Assembly: GCA_021819245.1 (NCBI GenBank) | Contig: JAKARI010000012.1 | Coordinates: 1-64,000 of the forward strand | DNA: 64,000 nucleotides | Reading direction: 5' to 3' | From: Pseudomonadota bacterium | GTDB taxonomy: Bacteria > Pseudomonadota > Gammaproteobacteria > Acidiferrobacterales > Acidiferrobacteraceae | Shown here: one piece after another, positions 37,709-48,817 of the stretch | Layout: the number at the start of each line of letters is the position of its first letter | How positions within the stretch are numbered: the first letter of the stretch is position 1 | The notes under the pieces: generated by a model | Seen by the model: only the letters and a program-made list of their open reading frames with translations | Databases searched by the model: none | Told to the model about the DNA's origin: nothing | Position numbers and translations under genes: made by a program

Positions 37709-37737
37709 TTGACCCGCCCGCCCAAAGCCACTAGAAT
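37709..37737 (+). promoter_or_regulatory. Sigma-70 promoter for rplU-rpmA-obgE-proB
   Basis: TTGACC at 37709-37714, exactly 17 bases, then TAGAAT at 37732-37737. RNA would start near 37744, giving a leader of about 79 bases before rplU. The leader includes CCCCTGGGG followed by TTTTT (around 37777-37792), which could fold or attenuate weakly. Confidence 0.65.
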
Positions 37738-37822
37738 CGCCGCTTTTAACGGGTCCGGCAGCCGTCTACGAGGATGCGGGTCCCCTGGGGTTTTTCAGTC
37801 GGTCGGGGAGTCATTGAGCGCA

Positions 37823-38155
37823 ATGTACGCGGTAATCGAGACGGGCGGTAAGCAGTATCGGGTGGCGGTGGGCGAGACCGTGCGGGTCGAAACGCTGCCG
37901 GCCGAGGTGGGCCAGGACGTGACCTTGGGCAAGGTGCTTTTGATCGCCGATGGGGGCGATGTCCGGGTCGGCGCGCCGATGCTCGCGGAGACGGTGACGG
38001 CGCGGGTCGAGGGCCATGGCCGCGGCGAAAAGATCCGCATCTTCAAGACCCGCCGGCGCAAGCACTATCGCAAGCACGCGGGTCACCGCCAGAACTATAC
38101 GGAACTGAAGATCTTGGCCATAGCGGGCAAGAGCGAACAGTCGGCGCAGGGGTAA
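37823..38155 (+). CDS. rplU: 50S ribosomal protein L21
   Basis: 110 residues from the ATG at 37823: [20 protein letters not shown] is the L21 start, and [20 protein letters not shown] is the conserved rRNA-binding C-terminal motif. First gene of the rplU-rpmA-obgE-proB run; rpmA follows after 10 bases. Confidence 0.98.
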   Translation: MYAVIETGGKQYRVAVGETVRVETLPAEVGQDVTLGKVLLIADGGDVRVGAPMLAETVTARVEGHGRGEKIRIFKTRRRKHYRKHAGHRQNYTELKILAIAGKSEQSAQG

Positions 38156-38165
38156 GGAGCAGTCA

Positions 38166-38426
38166 ATGGCACATAAAAAGGCAGGCGGCAGTTCCCGCAA
38201 CGGGCGCGATTCCGAGTCGAAGCGCCTGGGTATCAAGCGTTTCGGTGGCCAGACGGTCGTCCCCGGCAATATCATCGTGCGCCAGCGCGGCACTCGCTTC
38301 TACCCCGGCCGCAACGTCCGTATCGGCAAGGACGATACCCTGTTTGCCTGTGCCGAGGGGCAGGTGGTATTCGAGATCAAAGGGCCGCAGCGGCGCAAGA
38401 CGGTCAGCGTCGTCACCGCCTCCTAA
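38166..38426 (+). CDS. rpmA: 50S ribosomal protein L27
   Basis: 86 residues starting [20 protein letters not shown], then [20 protein letters not shown] and [16 protein letters not shown], the canonical L27 sequence. Its N-terminus reaches the peptidyl-transferase centre. AGGAGC precedes the ATG. Confidence 0.98.
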   Translation: MAHKKAGGSSRNGRDSESKRLGIKRFGGQTVVPGNIIVRQRGTRFYPGRNVRIGKDDTLFACAEGQVVFEIKGPQRRKTVSVVTAS

Positions 38427-38468
38427 GGACCTCGCCTACGCGGCCCCGGCGTCCTCGGGGAGGGATGC

Positions 38469-39524
38469 ATGAAGTTCGTCGATGAGGCCACCATCCATGT
38501 CCAGGCGGGCGATGGGGGCAACGGGGCCTTGAGCTTCCGCCGCGAGAAGTTCGTGCCGCGCGGCGGTCCGGACGGCGGCGATGGCGGCGACGGCGGCAGC
38601 ATCTATTTCGAGGCCCGGAGCGGCCTCAATACCCTCGCGGATTTCCGTTATACCCGGCAGTTCCGCGCCGCCAACGGCGGGGGCGGGTCCGGGCGCCAGC
38701 GTTCGGGCCGCAAGGGGCCAGACCTTGTGGTCGCGGTGCCGATTGGAACCCTTGTGCGTGATGAGGAGACCGGCGACCTCTTGGGCGATCTGACCCGTGA
38801 CGGGGCCCGGCTTTTGGTGGCCAAAGGCGGGCGCGGGGGGCTTGGCAACACCCACTTCAAGAGCAGCACCAACCGCGCCCCGCGACGCACGGTCCCGGGG
38901 GCCCCGGGCGAGGGTCGCGGGCTCTTTCTGGAGCTGCAGGTCCTGGCCGATGTCGGTCTCGTCGGCCTGCCCAACGCCGGCAAATCCACGTTTTTGCGCG
39001 CGGTATCCGAGGCCCGCCCCAAGGTCGCCGACTACCCCTTTACCACCCTCCATCCGGAGCTTGGCGTCGTGACCGTGGAGCGCCATCGCAGCTTCGTGAT
39101 CGCCGACATCCCGGGCCTCATTGCCGGGGCGCACGAGGGCGCGGGTCTCGGGATGCAGTTTTTGCGCCACTTGACGCGCACCCGGCTGCTTTTGCATCTC
39201 GTGGATGTCGCGCCCGTTGATCCCCAGGCCGATGTCAGGAAAGACGTGCGGGTCATCGAAGAGGAGCTTAGGCTCTTCGATGAGGACCTCGGTTCGCGGG
39301 AGCGCTGGCTCGTGTTCAACAAGGCCGACCTGTGGCCGGAGGATGAGCGCCTATCGCGCGCCGAGGCCCTGCGCAAGGCCCTCGGATGGGACGGCCCCTA
39401 TGCGGTCGTGTCGGCCATCAAGGGGTGGGGGTGCATGGAACTCATGGGCCGGCTGATGCAGCGCCTCGAGGCCCTTGGTCCGCCCGCGCCCGCCGATGTC
39501 ATGGAAGGGTCGGGCGATGCGTAG
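38469..39524 (+). CDS. obgE: GTPase ObgE/CgtA
   Basis: 351 residues. N-terminal Obg domain ([20 protein letters not shown], then glycine-rich [20 protein letters not shown]), then the G domain: G1 GLPNAGKST (near 166), G2/G3 region [14 protein letters not shown] and [17 protein letters not shown]4 NKADLW near 280. It lacks a long C-terminal extension. It binds the large ribosomal subunit and acts in ribosome assembly and stress control. It overlaps proB by 8 bases. Confidence 0.97.
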   Translation: MKFVDEATIHVQAGDGGNGALSFRREKFVPRGGPDGGDGGDGGSIYFEARSGLNTLADFRYTRQFRAANGGGGSGRQRSGRKGPDLVVAVPIGTLVRDEETGDLLGDLTRDGARLLVAKGGRGGLGNTHFKSSTNRAPRRTVPGAPGEGRGLFLELQVLADVGLVGLPNAGKSTFLRAVSEARPKVADYPFTTLHPELGVVTVERHRSFVIADIPGLIAGAHEGAGLGMQFLRHLTRTRLLLHLVDVAPVDPQADVRKDVRVIEEELRLFDEDLGSRERWLVFNKADLWPEDERLSRAEALRKALGWDGPYAVVSAIKGWGCMELMGRLMQRLEALGPPAPADVMEGSGDA

Positions 39525-40632
39525 CGGGCTGCACGCGGTGCGCCGCCTGGTCGTCAAGATCGGCAGCAGCCTCCTCACCAATCACGGGGCCGGTCTCGAT
39601 CGGCCGGCGCTCGCGGCCTGGGTGGCACAGATCGCGGCCCTGCGCGCGGGCGGGCGCGAGGTGGTCGTGGTGTCATCGGGGGCGGTGGCGTGCGGCATGC
39701 AGCGGCTGGGGGTAAAGCGGCGGCCGCACGCCCTGCACGAGCTGCAGGCCCTGGCGGCGCTGGGCCAGATGGGGCTGATCGAGGCCTACGAGACGGCGTT
39801 TGCGCGCCACGGCGGGCACGGAGCGCAGGTGCTTCTGACGCACGATGATCTTGCGGACCGCAAGCGCTATCTGAATGCGCGCAGCGCGCTGCGCGCCCTG
39901 CTGTCTTTGGGCGTGGTGCCGATCATCAACGAAAACGACACGGTCGCCACCGAGGAGATCCGGTTTGGCGACAACGACACCCTGGCGGCGCTGGTGGCCA
40001 ATCTGATCGAGGCGGAACTGCTCGTCATACTGACCGATCAGGCCGGCCTCTACGAAGAGGATCCGCGGGCCAATCCCGGGGCGCGCCTGGTGTCCGAGGC
40101 GCCGGCGGGTGATCCCGTCTATCTCGCCATGGCCGGCGCCCCCGGGGAACTGGGCCGCGGCGGGATGCGCACCAAGCTGACCGCCGCGCACAAGGCGGCG
40201 CGCTCAGGGGCGGCGACCGTGATCGTGGCCGGGCGCGAACCCGATGTGCTGACGCGGGTGCTGGCGGGCGAGGCGCTCGGGACCTATCTCTATCCGGCGA
40301 CCACGCGGCTTGCGGCGCGCAAGCAGTGGCTGGCCGCCCACCTTGCGGTGCGTGGGCGTCTTACGCTCGATGCCGGCGCGGTGCGGGTATTGCGCGAGGC
40401 CGGCAAGAGCCTGTTGCCGGTCGGGGTGCGCGCGGTCGAGGGGTCGTTTGCGCGCGGCGAGATGGTGGCATGCGTCGATACCGACGGCCGCGAGGTGGCG
40501 CGCGGGCTCGTGAACTACCCGGCCGCCGAACTGCGCCTCATGATGGGGCGCCCGAGCGAGGAGATCGAGCAGATACTAGGCTACCAAGGGGAACCCGAGG
40601 TTATCCACCGGGATAACCTCGTGATCGTCTAG
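39517..40632 (+). CDS. proB: Glutamate 5-kinase ProB
   Basis: 371 residues from the ATG at 39517 inside the end of obgE. Amino-acid kinase domain: [12 protein letters not shown] near 10-21, [33 protein letters not shown] and [21 protein letters not shown]-terminal PUA domain (about 275-360, [20 protein letters not shown]). First step of proline synthesis from glutamate, feedback-inhibited by proline in the family. Confidence 0.96.
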   Translation: MRSGLHAVRRLVVKIGSSLLTNHGAGLDRPALAAWVAQIAALRAGGREVVVVSSGAVACGMQRLGVKRRPHALHELQALAALGQMGLIEAYETAFARHGGHGAQVLLTHDDLADRKRYLNARSALRALLSLGVVPIINENDTVATEEIRFGDNDTLAALVANLIEAELLVILTDQAGLYEEDPRANPGARLVSEAPAGDPVYLAMAGAPGELGRGGMRTKLTAAHKAARSGAATVIVAGREPDVLTRVLAGEALGTYLYPATTRLAARKQWLAAHLAVRGRLTLDAGAVRVLREAGKSLLPVGVRAVEGSFARGEMVACVDTDGREVARGLVNYPAAELRLMMGRPSEEIEQILGYQGEPEVIHRDNLVIV

Positions 40633-40645
40633 CCGGGCGGGTGTT

Positions 40646-40912
40646 TTAGGCGCTGGCCCGGTGCAGGCGGGCGTTCAGGCGGCTCTTGTAGCGCGCCGCG
40701 GTGTTGCGGTGCATGATGCCGCGCGAGATGCCGCGGTCGATCACAGAGCTTGCCTCACGCAAGGCCATGTGACCTGCGGCGATGTCCTTATCGTGCACCG
40801 CCTTTAAGACCTTCTTGATCGCGGACCGGACCTGCGAGCGGAACGCCACGTTGCGCTGCCTGTGGATCTCGGCCTGCCGGGCCCGTTTCTTTGCCTGAGC
40901 TGTGTTCGCCAA
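40646..40912 (-). CDS. rpsT: 30S ribosomal protein S20, TTG start
   Basis: 88 residues beginning at a TTG at 40912 (ANTAQAKKRARQAEIHRQRN follows the initiator). AGGAG lies 8 bases upstream, and the family's conserved start falls exactly there, so the upstream ATG at 40948 is not used. The C-terminal half SSVIDRGISRGIMHRNTAAR is typical. E. coli rpsT also uses TTG, which is known to matter for its autogenous control; the same control here is inference. Convergent with proB. Confidence 0.95.
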   Translation of the reverse strand: MANTAQAKKRARQAEIHRQRNVAFRSQVRSAIKKVLKAVHDKDIAAGHMALREASSVIDRGISRGIMHRNTAARYKSRLNARLHRASA

Positions 40913-40948
40913 ACGCCTGCTCCTTCGACGAGTAGGAAAAAGCGGCAC

Positions 40949-40977
40949 ACTATGCCGCGGCCCCGGGGGCTTGTCAA
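40949..40977 (-). promoter_or_regulatory. Sigma-70 promoter of rpsT
   Basis: On the minus strand, TTGACA at 40977-40972, 17 bases, CATAGT at 40954-40949. RNA would start near 40942, leaving a leader of about 30 bases that holds the AGGAG site. Confidence 0.6.
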
Positions 40978-41055
40978 TGGCAGGCCCGCCCGTTTGGGGG
41001 TTGCGGGCGCGGCGCTATACTCACGGCCTTTGCGCGGCCCTGGGATCTGGGCCTA

Positions 41056-42639
41056 ATGGAAGGGGAAGCGGTGGCTAATCGCCTGGTTCGTTCGCTGTTT
41101 GCCACGGGGGGCATGACACTCATATCCCGGATCACGGGTTTCGTCCGCGACATCCTGCTGGCGCGGCTTTTGGGCACGACCGCGCTCGCCGATGCCTTCT
41201 TCGTGGCGTTTCGCATACCGAGTTTCTTGCGGCGGGTGTTCGGCGAGGGGGCCTTTTCCCAGGCCTTCATTCCCGTGTTCGCCGCGCAGCTCCACAAGGA
41301 GGGGCCATTGGCCGAAGACGAGGCGCGGGCCTTCGTCGACCACATGGCCGGGAGCTTCGCGCTGGTGCTGCTTGGGGTGACTGCCGTCGGGGTATTGGCG
41401 GCGCCGGTGGTCATCTGGGTGCTGGCGCCGGGCTTTCTTGCCGATCCGGCCGAGTATCACCTGGCGGTCCACCTCTTGCGCATCACGTTTCCCTATCTTT
41501 TTTTCATCTCGCTCGTGGCCATGGCCGCCGGCATCCTGAATACCCGCGGGCGGTTCGCGGCCGCGGCCTTTACCCCGGTGCTGCTCAACCTGAGCCTGAT
41601 CGTGGCCGCGGGCGTGATCGCGCCCCATAGCAAGGCCCCGGCGGTCACGGTTGCCTGGGGGGTGTTCATGGGCGGCATCCTGCAGCTGATGTTCCAGGTC
41701 CCGTTTCTGCGGCATACCGGGTTTCTGCCGCGCCTGCGCGCCTCGTTTCGGCATCCCGAGGTGCGCCGCGTGTTTCGGCTCATGATGCCGGGGATCTTTG
41801 GCTCATCCATCGCTCAGATCAATCTCGTGGTCGACACCATGCTGGCCTCTTTCCTTGTGACCGGGAGCATCTCGTGGCTGTATTTCGCCAACCGCCTGCT
41901 CGAGTTTCCGCTCGGGATATTTGGCGTGGCACTGGGGACGGTGATCCTGCCGCACCTGTCGGCCCAGCATGTGCGCGCCTCCGCCGACGGGTTCGGTCAG
42001 TCGCTGGACTGGGCCTTGCGCTGGGTCGTGATCATCGCCACCCCGGCGGCCGCGGGGCTTATGGTGCTGTCTATGCCCATCATCGCGACCTTGTACCGCT
42101 ATGGGGCGTTTACCGCCTTTGACGCCGCCATGACCGCGCGCGCCCTGGTGGCGTTTGCCGTCGGTCTACCGGCGTTTGTGCTGATCAAGGTCCTGGCCCC
42201 GGGCTACTATGCGCGCCAGGACACCCGGACACCGGTCAAGATCGGGGTCATCGCGCTTGTCGCCAACATGGTCTTCAATGTGATCCTGATCTGGCCCTTG
42301 GCCCATGCCGGGCTTGCGCTCGCCACGTCCTTGTCGGGGATATTGAACGCCGCGCTCCTTTATCGCGGCTTAAGGCGCACGCAGGTCTACCAGCCGGGGC
42401 CGGGCTGGCGGCGCCTGTGGCTGCAGGTCGGCGGCGCGACGCTTGCGATGGCGGCGCTCCTATGGCCGGCGCATCGCGTATCCGCGGGGTTTTTCATGGC
42501 CTCGGGGGGGCATCGGGCGCTCACCCTGGCGGCGTGGATTGCGGCGGGGCTTGGCGCCTATGGTACAGTGATGTGGCTTTTGGGGGTGCGTTTTAAGGCG
42601 CTCCGACTGCGGTCGATAGTGACGAATGAGGACGTATGA
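41056..42639 (+). CDS. murJ: Lipid II flippase MurJ
   Basis: 527 residues with about 14 membrane helices. The N-terminus has RSLFATGGMTLISRITGFVR, FRIPSFLRRVFGEGAFSQAF and IPVFAAQL, the classic MurJ/MviN motif region. A later signature is YARQDTRTPVKIGVIALVAN near 385-404. It moves lipid-linked peptidoglycan precursor across the inner membrane. Divergent from rpsT, as in many gammaproteobacteria. A GTG at 41071 is an alternative start. Confidence 0.96.
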   Translation: MEGEAVANRLVRSLFATGGMTLISRITGFVRDILLARLLGTTALADAFFVAFRIPSFLRRVFGEGAFSQAFIPVFAAQLHKEGPLAEDEARAFVDHMAGSFALVLLGVTAVGVLAAPVVIWVLAPGFLADPAEYHLAVHLLRITFPYLFFISLVAMAAGILNTRGRFAAAAFTPVLLNLSLIVAAGVIAPHSKAPAVTVAWGVFMGGILQLMFQVPFLRHTGFLPRLRASFRHPEVRRVFRLMMPGIFGSSIAQINLVVDTMLASFLVTGSISWLYFANRLLEFPLGIFGVALGTVILPHLSAQHVRASADGFGQSLDWALRWVVIIATPAAAGLMVLSMPIIATLYRYGAFTAFDAAMTARALVAFAVGLPAFVLIKVLAPGYYARQDTRTPVKIGVIALVANMVFNVILIWPLAHAGLALATSLSGILNAALLYRGLRRTQVYQPGPGWRRLWLQVGGATLAMAALLWPAHRVSAGFFMASGGHRALTLAAWIAAGLGAYGTVMWLLGVRFKALRLRSIVTNEDV

Positions 42640-43043
42640 CGGCGGCGATTTGGCAGATCGGGTCACCCACAGACCCGCGGGTCTTCACCCTGGCCGAGGC
42701 CGAGGCGCTCTTGCCGCTCGTGCGGCGCATCACGCAGGTCGCCTACCAGGAGCTCGAGCCGGTGCGCCGCCTGTTGTCGACGCTATCGCCGGGCAGCGCG
42801 GCGTTCTACGAGGCGGAAGAGGGTTACGAGGGGATCGTCAAGCGCTGGGTGGCCAAGATGGAGCGCTTAGGCCTGGTCGTCAAGGGGCTATGGCTTGTCA
42901 ATTTCGATACCGGGGATGGTTATCTCTGCTGGCGGTTTCCGGAACTGCGCCTGGCCTATTACCACAACTATTCCGAGGATTTCGCCACCCGCCGCCCGTT
43001 GCGCGAGGTGATCGAGGAACTGGACCCGGATTGGGCCTGTTAG
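42636..43043 (+). CDS. DUF2203 family protein
   Basis: 135 residues; ATGA overlap with murJ. RVFTLAEAEALLPLVRRITQ near 15-34 is the DUF2203 start (FTLxEANxLLP), and VVKGLWLVNFDTGDGYLCWR, near 85-104, corresponds to the family's G-V-x-x-K-x-L-x-x-x-L-V-D-F ... V-x-L-C-W segment. Function unknown. It probably shares the murJ transcript. Confidence 0.75.
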   Translation: MTAAIWQIGSPTDPRVFTLAEAEALLPLVRRITQVAYQELEPVRRLLSTLSPGSAAFYEAEEGYEGIVKRWVAKMERLGLVVKGLWLVNFDTGDGYLCWRFPELRLAYYHNYSEDFATRRPLREVIEELDPDWAC

Positions 43044-43121
43044 GCAACGGCGCGCCCCGGCCCGCGCCTAGACCGCATCGGTGCAATGCGTTAAGCTTCC
43101 ACGCTTTCGGTTAGCGTCGGC

Positions 43122-44075
43122 ATGGAGTGTATCCGGGGGATTTATAACGTCCGTCCTCGTCATCGCGGGGCCGTCATTACTGTTGGGAACTTCGACGGTT
43201 TCCATCAGGGGCACCGGCAGCTGGCGGGACTTCTGAAGGCGCGGGCACAGGCCCACGGCGCGCCCGCGCTTGTCATGATGTTCGAACCCCAGCCGCAGGA
43301 ATATTTTGCGCACGGCGCGCCGCGCGCGCGGCTCATGCGGTTGTCGGCGAAGCTTTCGGCATGGCGCGATGCCGGTATCGATTATGCGATGGTGCTGCGA
43401 TTCGACGAGCGGCTCGCCAGGCTCTCGGCCCCGGATTTCATTGAGGGCATCATGGTGGGGTCGCTCGCGGTCCGCGGGCTTGTGATCGGCGACGACTTTC
43501 GATTCGGCGCCGGACGCGCGGGCGATTTTGCGATGCTGAAGGCCGCCGGCGACCGTCACGGTTTTTTCGTCGAGGCCACCGGGACCTGGACCGAGGCCGG
43601 GCAGAGGGTGAGCAGCACGCGGCTGCGCCAGGCGCTGGCGCGCGGCGATATGCATGAGGCCGAGCTCTTGATCGGTGCGCCATACCGCTATGGGGGGCGG
43701 GTGGTGGCAGGTGACGCGCGCGGGCGCACGCTCGGCTTTCCCACCGCCAACATCCTCATGCCGGATCCACCGCCCGTAGCCGGGGTGTTCGCGGTCGCGG
43801 TGCGCACGAAAGACGGGCGGACCCATACCGGCATTGCCAATGCCGGGCGGCGCCCGACGGTGGGCGGCGGTCGCGTCCTGCTCGAGGTCCACCTGCTGGA
43901 CTTCGCCGGCGATCTCTATGGGCAACGGCTCGAGGTTGCGTTTCTCGAGCGCCTGCGTGAGGAGCGCAGGTTTCCGTCTCTCGATGCGCTGACCGCGCAG
44001 ATCGATCGCGACCGTGCCAGCGCACGAACCTTTTTTGCCAGTCGGGGAATGATGCATCATGACGGCGGACTATAA
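43122..44075 (+). CDS. ribF: Bifunctional riboflavin kinase / FAD synthetase RibF
   Basis: 317 residues. FAD synthetase domain: [19 protein letters not shown] near 18-36 (nucleotidyltransferase HxGH-like), [15 protein letters not shown] near 122, SSTRLRQAL. Riboflavin kinase domain: [14 protein letters not shown] near 205-218 and [19 protein letters not shown]. It makes FMN then FAD. It overlaps ileS by 17 bases in the conserved ribF-ileS-lspA order. No FMN riboswitch is seen upstream. Confidence 0.96.
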   Translation: MECIRGIYNVRPRHRGAVITVGNFDGFHQGHRQLAGLLKARAQAHGAPALVMMFEPQPQEYFAHGAPRARLMRLSAKLSAWRDAGIDYAMVLRFDERLARLSAPDFIEGIMVGSLAVRGLVIGDDFRFGAGRAGDFAMLKAAGDRHGFFVEATGTWTEAGQRVSSTRLRQALARGDMHEAELLIGAPYRYGGRVVAGDARGRTLGFPTANILMPDPPPVAGVFAVAVRTKDGRTHTGIANAGRRPTVGGGRVLLEVHLLDFAGDLYGQRLEVAFLERLREERRFPSLDALTAQIDRDRASARTFFASRGMMHHDGGL

Positions 44076-46881
44076 AGACACCCTCAATCTGCCGCATACG
44101 GATTTCCCGATGCGCGGGGGTCTCCCGGCGCGCGAGCCCGAGCAGGTCAAGGAGTGGGAGGCGCTTTCCCTCTACCAGCGGCTGCGCGCCTATCACGCGC
44201 ACCATCCGCGCTACGTCCTGCATGATGGCCCGCCGTATGCCAATGGCGCGATCCATCTGGGGCATGCGGTGAACAAGGTCTTGAAAGACATCATCGTCAA
44301 GGCCAAGGGCCTGGCCGGTTTCGATGCCCCCTACGTCCCGGGCTGGGACTGCCACGGCCTGCCGATCGAGCTTGCCGTGGAAAAGACCGTGGGGCGCTGC
44401 GGGCGCGACGTCGATGCCCGCGCCTTTCGCAAGGCCTGTCGCGACTATGCCGCCCGCCAAGTGGCCGGCCAGAGGCAGGACTTCCTGCGCCTGGGCGTGC
44501 TCGGGGACTTTGCGCACCCCTATCTCACCATGGATTTCGCGTTCGAGGCCGGCATCGTGCGCGAACTGGCGCGGATTCGCGCACGCGGGCACGTCTATCG
44601 CAGTGAAAAGCCCGTGCATTGGTGCCTGGATTGCCGCTCGGCCCTGGCCGAGGCCGAGGTCGATTATGCCGAGCATCGGTCGCTGGCCGTGGATGTCCCA
44701 TTTGCGGTGAGCGACACCGATGACTTCTGGCGGCGGGTGGGGGCGCCTGCCCGCGCAGGCGCGGTGCGCCTGCCGATCTGGACCACCACCCCCTGGACGC
44801 TGCCTGCCAATCAGGCCGTCGCGGTGCATGGCGCGATCATCTACCGGGTCATGTCCGCCGGTCCGGACTACTGGCTGGTGGCCGAAGATCTGGCGGAGGC
44901 GGTTGCCGCGCGCTATGGCCTCGAGGGCGCGCCCACCCCCCTCACCGTCCGCGGGGCTTTACTCGTGGGCCTGCGGCTGCGCCATCCGTTCCTGGACCGC
45001 TCGGTCCCCGTGATCGAGGGCGCGCATGTCACCACCGAGGCCGGCACCGGGCTTGTGCATATCGCGCCGGCCCATGGCGAAGAGGACTATCAGGCAGCGC
45101 GCGCCTATGCCCGGGCCGGCGGCGAGGTCTTGCCGGTCGAGGGCCCGGTCGGCGCCGATGGCCGGTTCCTGCCCGGCACCCCGTTCGTGGAGGGTCTGAG
45201 TGTGGCCGAGGCCTCGCTTCGCCTGATCGAGGTGCTGCGCGAGCGCGGCGCGCTCTGGGCGCACGAGACCATCACGCACAGCTATCCGCACTGCTGGCGC
45301 CATAAGACGCCGATCATCTTTCGAGCCACCGCCCAGTGGTTCATATCGCTCGATGCCGCGGGTCTGCGGGCCGAGGCGCTCGCTGCCATCGGCAAGGTGC
45401 GCTGGATGCCGGCCTGGGGGGAGCAGCGCATCGCCCAGATGGTCGCCGGCCGCCCCGACTGGTGCATCTCGCGCCAGCGCGCCTGGGGCGTGCCCATCCC
45501 CTTCTTCCTGCACAAAGAGACCGGCGAACTCCATCCGCGCACCGATGCGCTTTTGGAGGAGGTCGCGCGCGTGATCGAGGCCGAGGGCATAGATGGCTGG
45601 TTCGAGCGCCCGGTGTCTTCGTGGCTCGGCCCCGAGGCCGAGGACTACGAGGCGGTGCGCGACGTCCTGGACGTATGGTTCGATTCGGGCTCGACGCATG
45701 CCTGCGTGCTGGCCGTACGGCCGGATCTGGCGCACCCCGCCGATCTCTATCTGGAGGGTTCGGATCAGCATCGCGGCTGGTTTCAGTCGTCGCTTCTGAC
45801 CTCGGTCGGGGATTCCGGAAAGGCCCCGTACAAGGCCGTGCTCACGCATGGATTCACGGTCGACGCCCAGGGGCAGAAGATGGCCAAATCGCGGGGCAAT
45901 GGAATCGAGCCTCAGGAGATCACCAAGTCCCTGGGGGCCGACGTCCTGCGCCTGTGGATCGCGGCCACCGACTACCGGGCCGAGATGTCGCTCTCGCCGG
46001 AGATTCTCAAGCGCATCACCGAGGCCTATCGGCGGCTTCGGAACACCGCCCGCTATCTCCTTGCCAATCTCGCCGGATTCGATCCCGGCCGCGATGTCCT
46101 GGGGTCTGCCGATCTTTTGGTGCTGGATCGCGCGGCGTTGGCGCGCACCGCCGATCTGGACCGGTCGCTGCGCGAGGCCTATGAAGACTTTCAGTTCCAT
46201 GTCGTCTATCAGCGGCTGCACCATTTTTGCGTGGTCGATCTCGGCGCCTTCTATCTCGATGTGCTGAAGGACCGGCTCTACACCTCGCCTGCGCAAAGCC
46301 GCGAGCGGCGCTCGGCGCAGACCGTCTTATGGCACATGCTCGAGGTCGTGGTGCGCCACATGGCGCCCATCCTGAGCTTTACCGCCGAAGAGGTCTGGCG
46401 CTACATGCCCGGCGCGCGCGAGCCGAGCGTCTTTCTGAACACCTGGCACGATGTCGGGGCCTTAGCCGATGCCGCAGACGGCGTGGCATTCTGGTCTTTG
46501 CTCCTCGACCTGCGTCAGGCCGTGGGCCCGGAGCTCGAGCGGCTGCGGGTGAGCGGGGCGGTCGGGTCGTCGCTGGACGCCGAGCTCGACCTCTATGCCG
46601 GGCCCGATCTGCATGCGCGACTCGCGGCGATAGGCGACGAGCTGCATTATCTTTTCATCACATCGGATGCCCGCGTGCACCCGTCCTCGGCGCGCCCCGA
46701 GGGCGCGGTGGCCACCGCCCGCGCCGATCTCCATGTCGTGGTGCGGCCCTCGCCTCATGCCAAATGCGCGCGCTGCTGGCACCACAGGCCCGAGGTCGGG
46801 GGTCTTGCGGATCACCCGGTGCTCTGCGGGCGCTGCCATGAGACCATCACGGGTCGCCCGAAGGCGCGGAGGTACGCCTAG
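44059..46881 (+). CDS. ileS: Isoleucyl-tRNA synthetase
   Basis: 940 residues. HIGH motif as IHLGH within [20 protein letters not shown] (near 58-77), [15 protein letters not shown], the editing domain with [31 protein letters not shown] as [15 protein letters not shown] near 610, and a C-terminal zinc site CARCWHHR ... LCGRCHETI. Bacterial class I enzyme with full editing domain. Immediately followed by lspA. Confidence 0.98.
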   Translation: MTADYKDTLNLPHTDFPMRGGLPAREPEQVKEWEALSLYQRLRAYHAHHPRYVLHDGPPYANGAIHLGHAVNKVLKDIIVKAKGLAGFDAPYVPGWDCHGLPIELAVEKTVGRCGRDVDARAFRKACRDYAARQVAGQRQDFLRLGVLGDFAHPYLTMDFAFEAGIVRELARIRARGHVYRSEKPVHWCLDCRSALAEAEVDYAEHRSLAVDVPFAVSDTDDFWRRVGAPARAGAVRLPIWTTTPWTLPANQAVAVHGAIIYRVMSAGPDYWLVAEDLAEAVAARYGLEGAPTPLTVRGALLVGLRLRHPFLDRSVPVIEGAHVTTEAGTGLVHIAPAHGEEDYQAARAYARAGGEVLPVEGPVGADGRFLPGTPFVEGLSVAEASLRLIEVLRERGALWAHETITHSYPHCWRHKTPIIFRATAQWFISLDAAGLRAEALAAIGKVRWMPAWGEQRIAQMVAGRPDWCISRQRAWGVPIPFFLHKETGELHPRTDALLEEVARVIEAEGIDGWFERPVSSWLGPEAEDYEAVRDVLDVWFDSGSTHACVLAVRPDLAHPADLYLEGSDQHRGWFQSSLLTSVGDSGKAPYKAVLTHGFTVDAQGQKMAKSRGNGIEPQEITKSLGADVLRLWIAATDYRAEMSLSPEILKRITEAYRRLRNTARYLLANLAGFDPGRDVLGSADLLVLDRAALARTADLDRSLREAYEDFQFHVVYQRLHHFCVVDLGAFYLDVLKDRLYTSPAQSRERRSAQTVLWHMLEVVVRHMAPILSFTAEEVWRYMPGAREPSVFLNTWHDVGALADAADGVAFWSLLLDLRQAVGPELERLRVSGAVGSSLDAELDLYAGPDLHARLAAIGDELHYLFITSDARVHPSSARPEGAVATARADLHVVVRPSPHAKCARCWHHRPEVGGLADHPVLCGRCHETITGRPKARRYA

Positions 46882-47358
46882 ATGCTGCGCTATCTCTGGA
46901 TTGCCATCGCGGTGTTCGGGCTCGATCAATGGAGCAAGGTCGAGGCCGTGCGCTATCTGTCGCAAGGCCCGGTGCGTGTGACCGATTTTCTGAATCTGGT
47001 TTTAGTCTACAACCGCGGGGCGGCATTCGGATTTCTGAGCCAGGCCGATGGGTGGCAGAATGCCTTCTTTATCGCCGTGGCGGTCGTGATCGCGACCGGC
47101 ATCGTGGTATTTCTTGCGCGCGGGCCGCGGCGCGACCGGTTGACGGTCATCGCGCTCATGCTGGTGCTGGGGGGTGCGGCCGGCAATCTCGCCGACCGGG
47201 TGCGCTTAGGGGAGGTGGTCGATTTTATCGATTTCCATATCGGCTCCTGGCACTGGTATACCTTCAATCTCGCCGATAGCGCGATTACCTTAGGCGCGGT
47301 GCTCCTCGCCCTGGAGGCGGGGTTTTCGCGCCGCGCTCAGGTCGCGGACAAGGGGTAG
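46882..47358 (+). CDS. lspA: Lipoprotein signal peptidase LspA
   Basis: 158 residues with four membrane helices. Conserved sites: FGLDQWSKVEAV near 13-24, LVYNRGAAFGFLS near 48-60, and the two catalytic Asp in GNLADRVRLGEVVDFIDFH (about 115-125) and FNLADSAITLG (about 137-147). It cleaves lipoprotein signal peptides after lipidation. The start codon follows the ileS stop directly. Confidence 0.97.
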   Translation: MLRYLWIAIAVFGLDQWSKVEAVRYLSQGPVRVTDFLNLVLVYNRGAAFGFLSQADGWQNAFFIAVAVVIATGIVVFLARGPRRDRLTVIALMLVLGGAAGNLADRVRLGEVVDFIDFHIGSWHWYTFNLADSAITLGAVLLALEAGFSRRAQVADKG

Positions 47359-47360
47359 GC

Positions 47361-47798
47361 ATGGAGCGGGTTCAGGTCGGTGCGCGTGTCGCGTTGCGGT
47401 TTACCTTGTCGCTTGCCGACGGCACCCAGGTCGAGGGCACGGCGCCCGATGAGGCCCCGTGGGAGGTCGTGGTAGGGGGTGGTGATCTGCCCGCGGGGCT
47501 CGATCGCTGTCTAGTGGGGCTTGCCGTGGGGGAGCATGGGCGGTATGTCGTGGCCGCCGCGGATGCCTACGGGGAGCGGGACGATAAGGCCCGAGAGATC
47601 ATGCCGCGCGCCGATTTTCCGGCGGATGCAGAGCTTGTCCCGGGAATGGCGTACAGTTTTACCCTCCCTGATGGCCGCGAGGCCATAGGACAGGTGATGG
47701 CGGTGGGCGCGGGCGGGGTCGAGGTCGATTTCAGTCATCCGCTCGCCGGCCAGGACCTGGTATTCGAGGTGGATGTCGTAGCAATCGGGGGCCATTGA
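47361..47798 (+). CDS. fkpB: FKBP-type peptidyl-prolyl isomerase FkpB/SlpA
   Basis: 145 residues. FKBP/SlyD-like fold: [20 protein letters not shown] near 8-27, [29 protein letters not shown] and [18 protein letters not shown] near the end (family N-H-P-L-A-G-x-x-L). Lies between lspA and ispH, its conserved place. Confidence 0.94.
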   Translation: MERVQVGARVALRFTLSLADGTQVEGTAPDEAPWEVVVGGGDLPAGLDRCLVGLAVGEHGRYVVAAADAYGERDDKAREIMPRADFPADAELVPGMAYSFTLPDGREAIGQVMAVGAGGVEVDFSHPLAGQDLVFEVDVVAIGGH

Positions 47799-47815
47799 GC
47801 CCCCGAGGGGCGAAT

Positions 47816-48760
47816 ATGAGGATCTATGTCGCAAACCCGCGCGGTTTCTGCGCGGGTGTTGAGCGGGCCATAGCGACGGTGGAGCGCGCACTGGAGGAGT
47901 TTGGGCCGCCCGTATATGTGCGCCACCAGGTCGTGCATAACAAGACGGTGGTCGAGGATCTGCGGGCGCGGGGCGCGGTCTTCGTCGAGGATCTGGCGGA
48001 CGTGCCGCGTGGGGCCTGCGTCGTATTTAGTGCCCATGGTGTGGCCCGCGCCGTCGCCGAAGAGGCGCGCGAGCGCGGGCTTACGGTATTCGACGCCACC
48101 TGTCCCCTGGTCTCCAAGGTCCACAATGAAGTCATACGCTGGCGCCGGGAGGGCTACGAATGCCTGCTGATCGGGCATGCCGGGCATCCCGAGGTTGAGG
48201 GGACCCTGGGTCAGGTCCGAGATGGCGTGTATCTGGTCGAGACCGAACGCGACCTCGATACGGTGTCGGTGAAGGACCCCCAACGGGTCGCTTATGTGAC
48301 ACAGACGACGTTGTCGGTCGATGATACGTCCCGTCTCATAGGCGCGCTGCGTGATCGTTTCCCATCGGCCTGCGGTCCGCGCACCGATGATATTTGCTAT
48401 GCCACTCAGAACCGCCAGGATGCGGTGCGGGCGATTGCCCGTCATTGCGACGTGGTGGTGGTCGTGGGCTCGGCGCATAGCTCGAATGCCAACCGCCTGC
48501 GGGAGTTGGCCGTAGACCTCGGTGTCCCGGCCTATCTCGTCGATGGCGCGGCCGATCTCAAGCCGGCGTGGTTTGCCCATCGCGGGGCCATAGGGGTCAC
48601 GGCGGGCGCGTCGACCCCGGAGCATGCCGTGCAGGCGGTGATCCGGCGCCTGGGCGAATGGGGCGCGCGATTGGTACAGGAAGAAAAGGGGCCGGTCGAG
48701 ACGGTGGTGTTCTCACTGCCCAGGGCCCTCAAGCGGGCCTGCGACGCGCGCCAGTCCTAA
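47816..48760 (+). CDS. ispH: 4-hydroxy-3-methylbut-2-enyl diphosphate reductase IspH
   Basis: 314 residues from the ATG at 47816 ([19 protein letters not shown]). GAGGGG lies just upstream, and a start seven codons earlier is unlikely. The three Cys of the 4Fe-4S cluster are C12, the Cys in [15 protein letters not shown] near 97 and that in [14 protein letters not shown] near 194. Also VSAHGV-like VVFSAHGVA and [11 protein letters not shown]. Last step of the MEP isoprenoid pathway, feeding ispB in this window. Confidence 0.97.
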   Translation: MRIYVANPRGFCAGVERAIATVERALEEFGPPVYVRHQVVHNKTVVEDLRARGAVFVEDLADVPRGACVVFSAHGVARAVAEEARERGLTVFDATCPLVSKVHNEVIRWRREGYECLLIGHAGHPEVEGTLGQVRDGVYLVETERDLDTVSVKDPQRVAYVTQTTLSVDDTSRLIGALRDRFPSACGPRTDDICYATQNRQDAVRAIARHCDVVVVVGSAHSSNANRLRELAVDLGVPAYLVDGAADLKPAWFAHRGAIGVTAGASTPEHAVQAVIRRLGEWGARLVQEEKGPVETVVFSLPRALKRACDARQS

Positions 48761-48817
48761 GGGGGCTCCGTTGGGAGCCTGAAGCCGGCGTTCCGAAGGC
48801 CCTGGGGACGTTTTGAG

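Noticed and set aside
43044-43121. FMN riboswitch upstream of ribF
   Set aside because: The gap is only 78 bases and lacks the conserved FMN-element segments.
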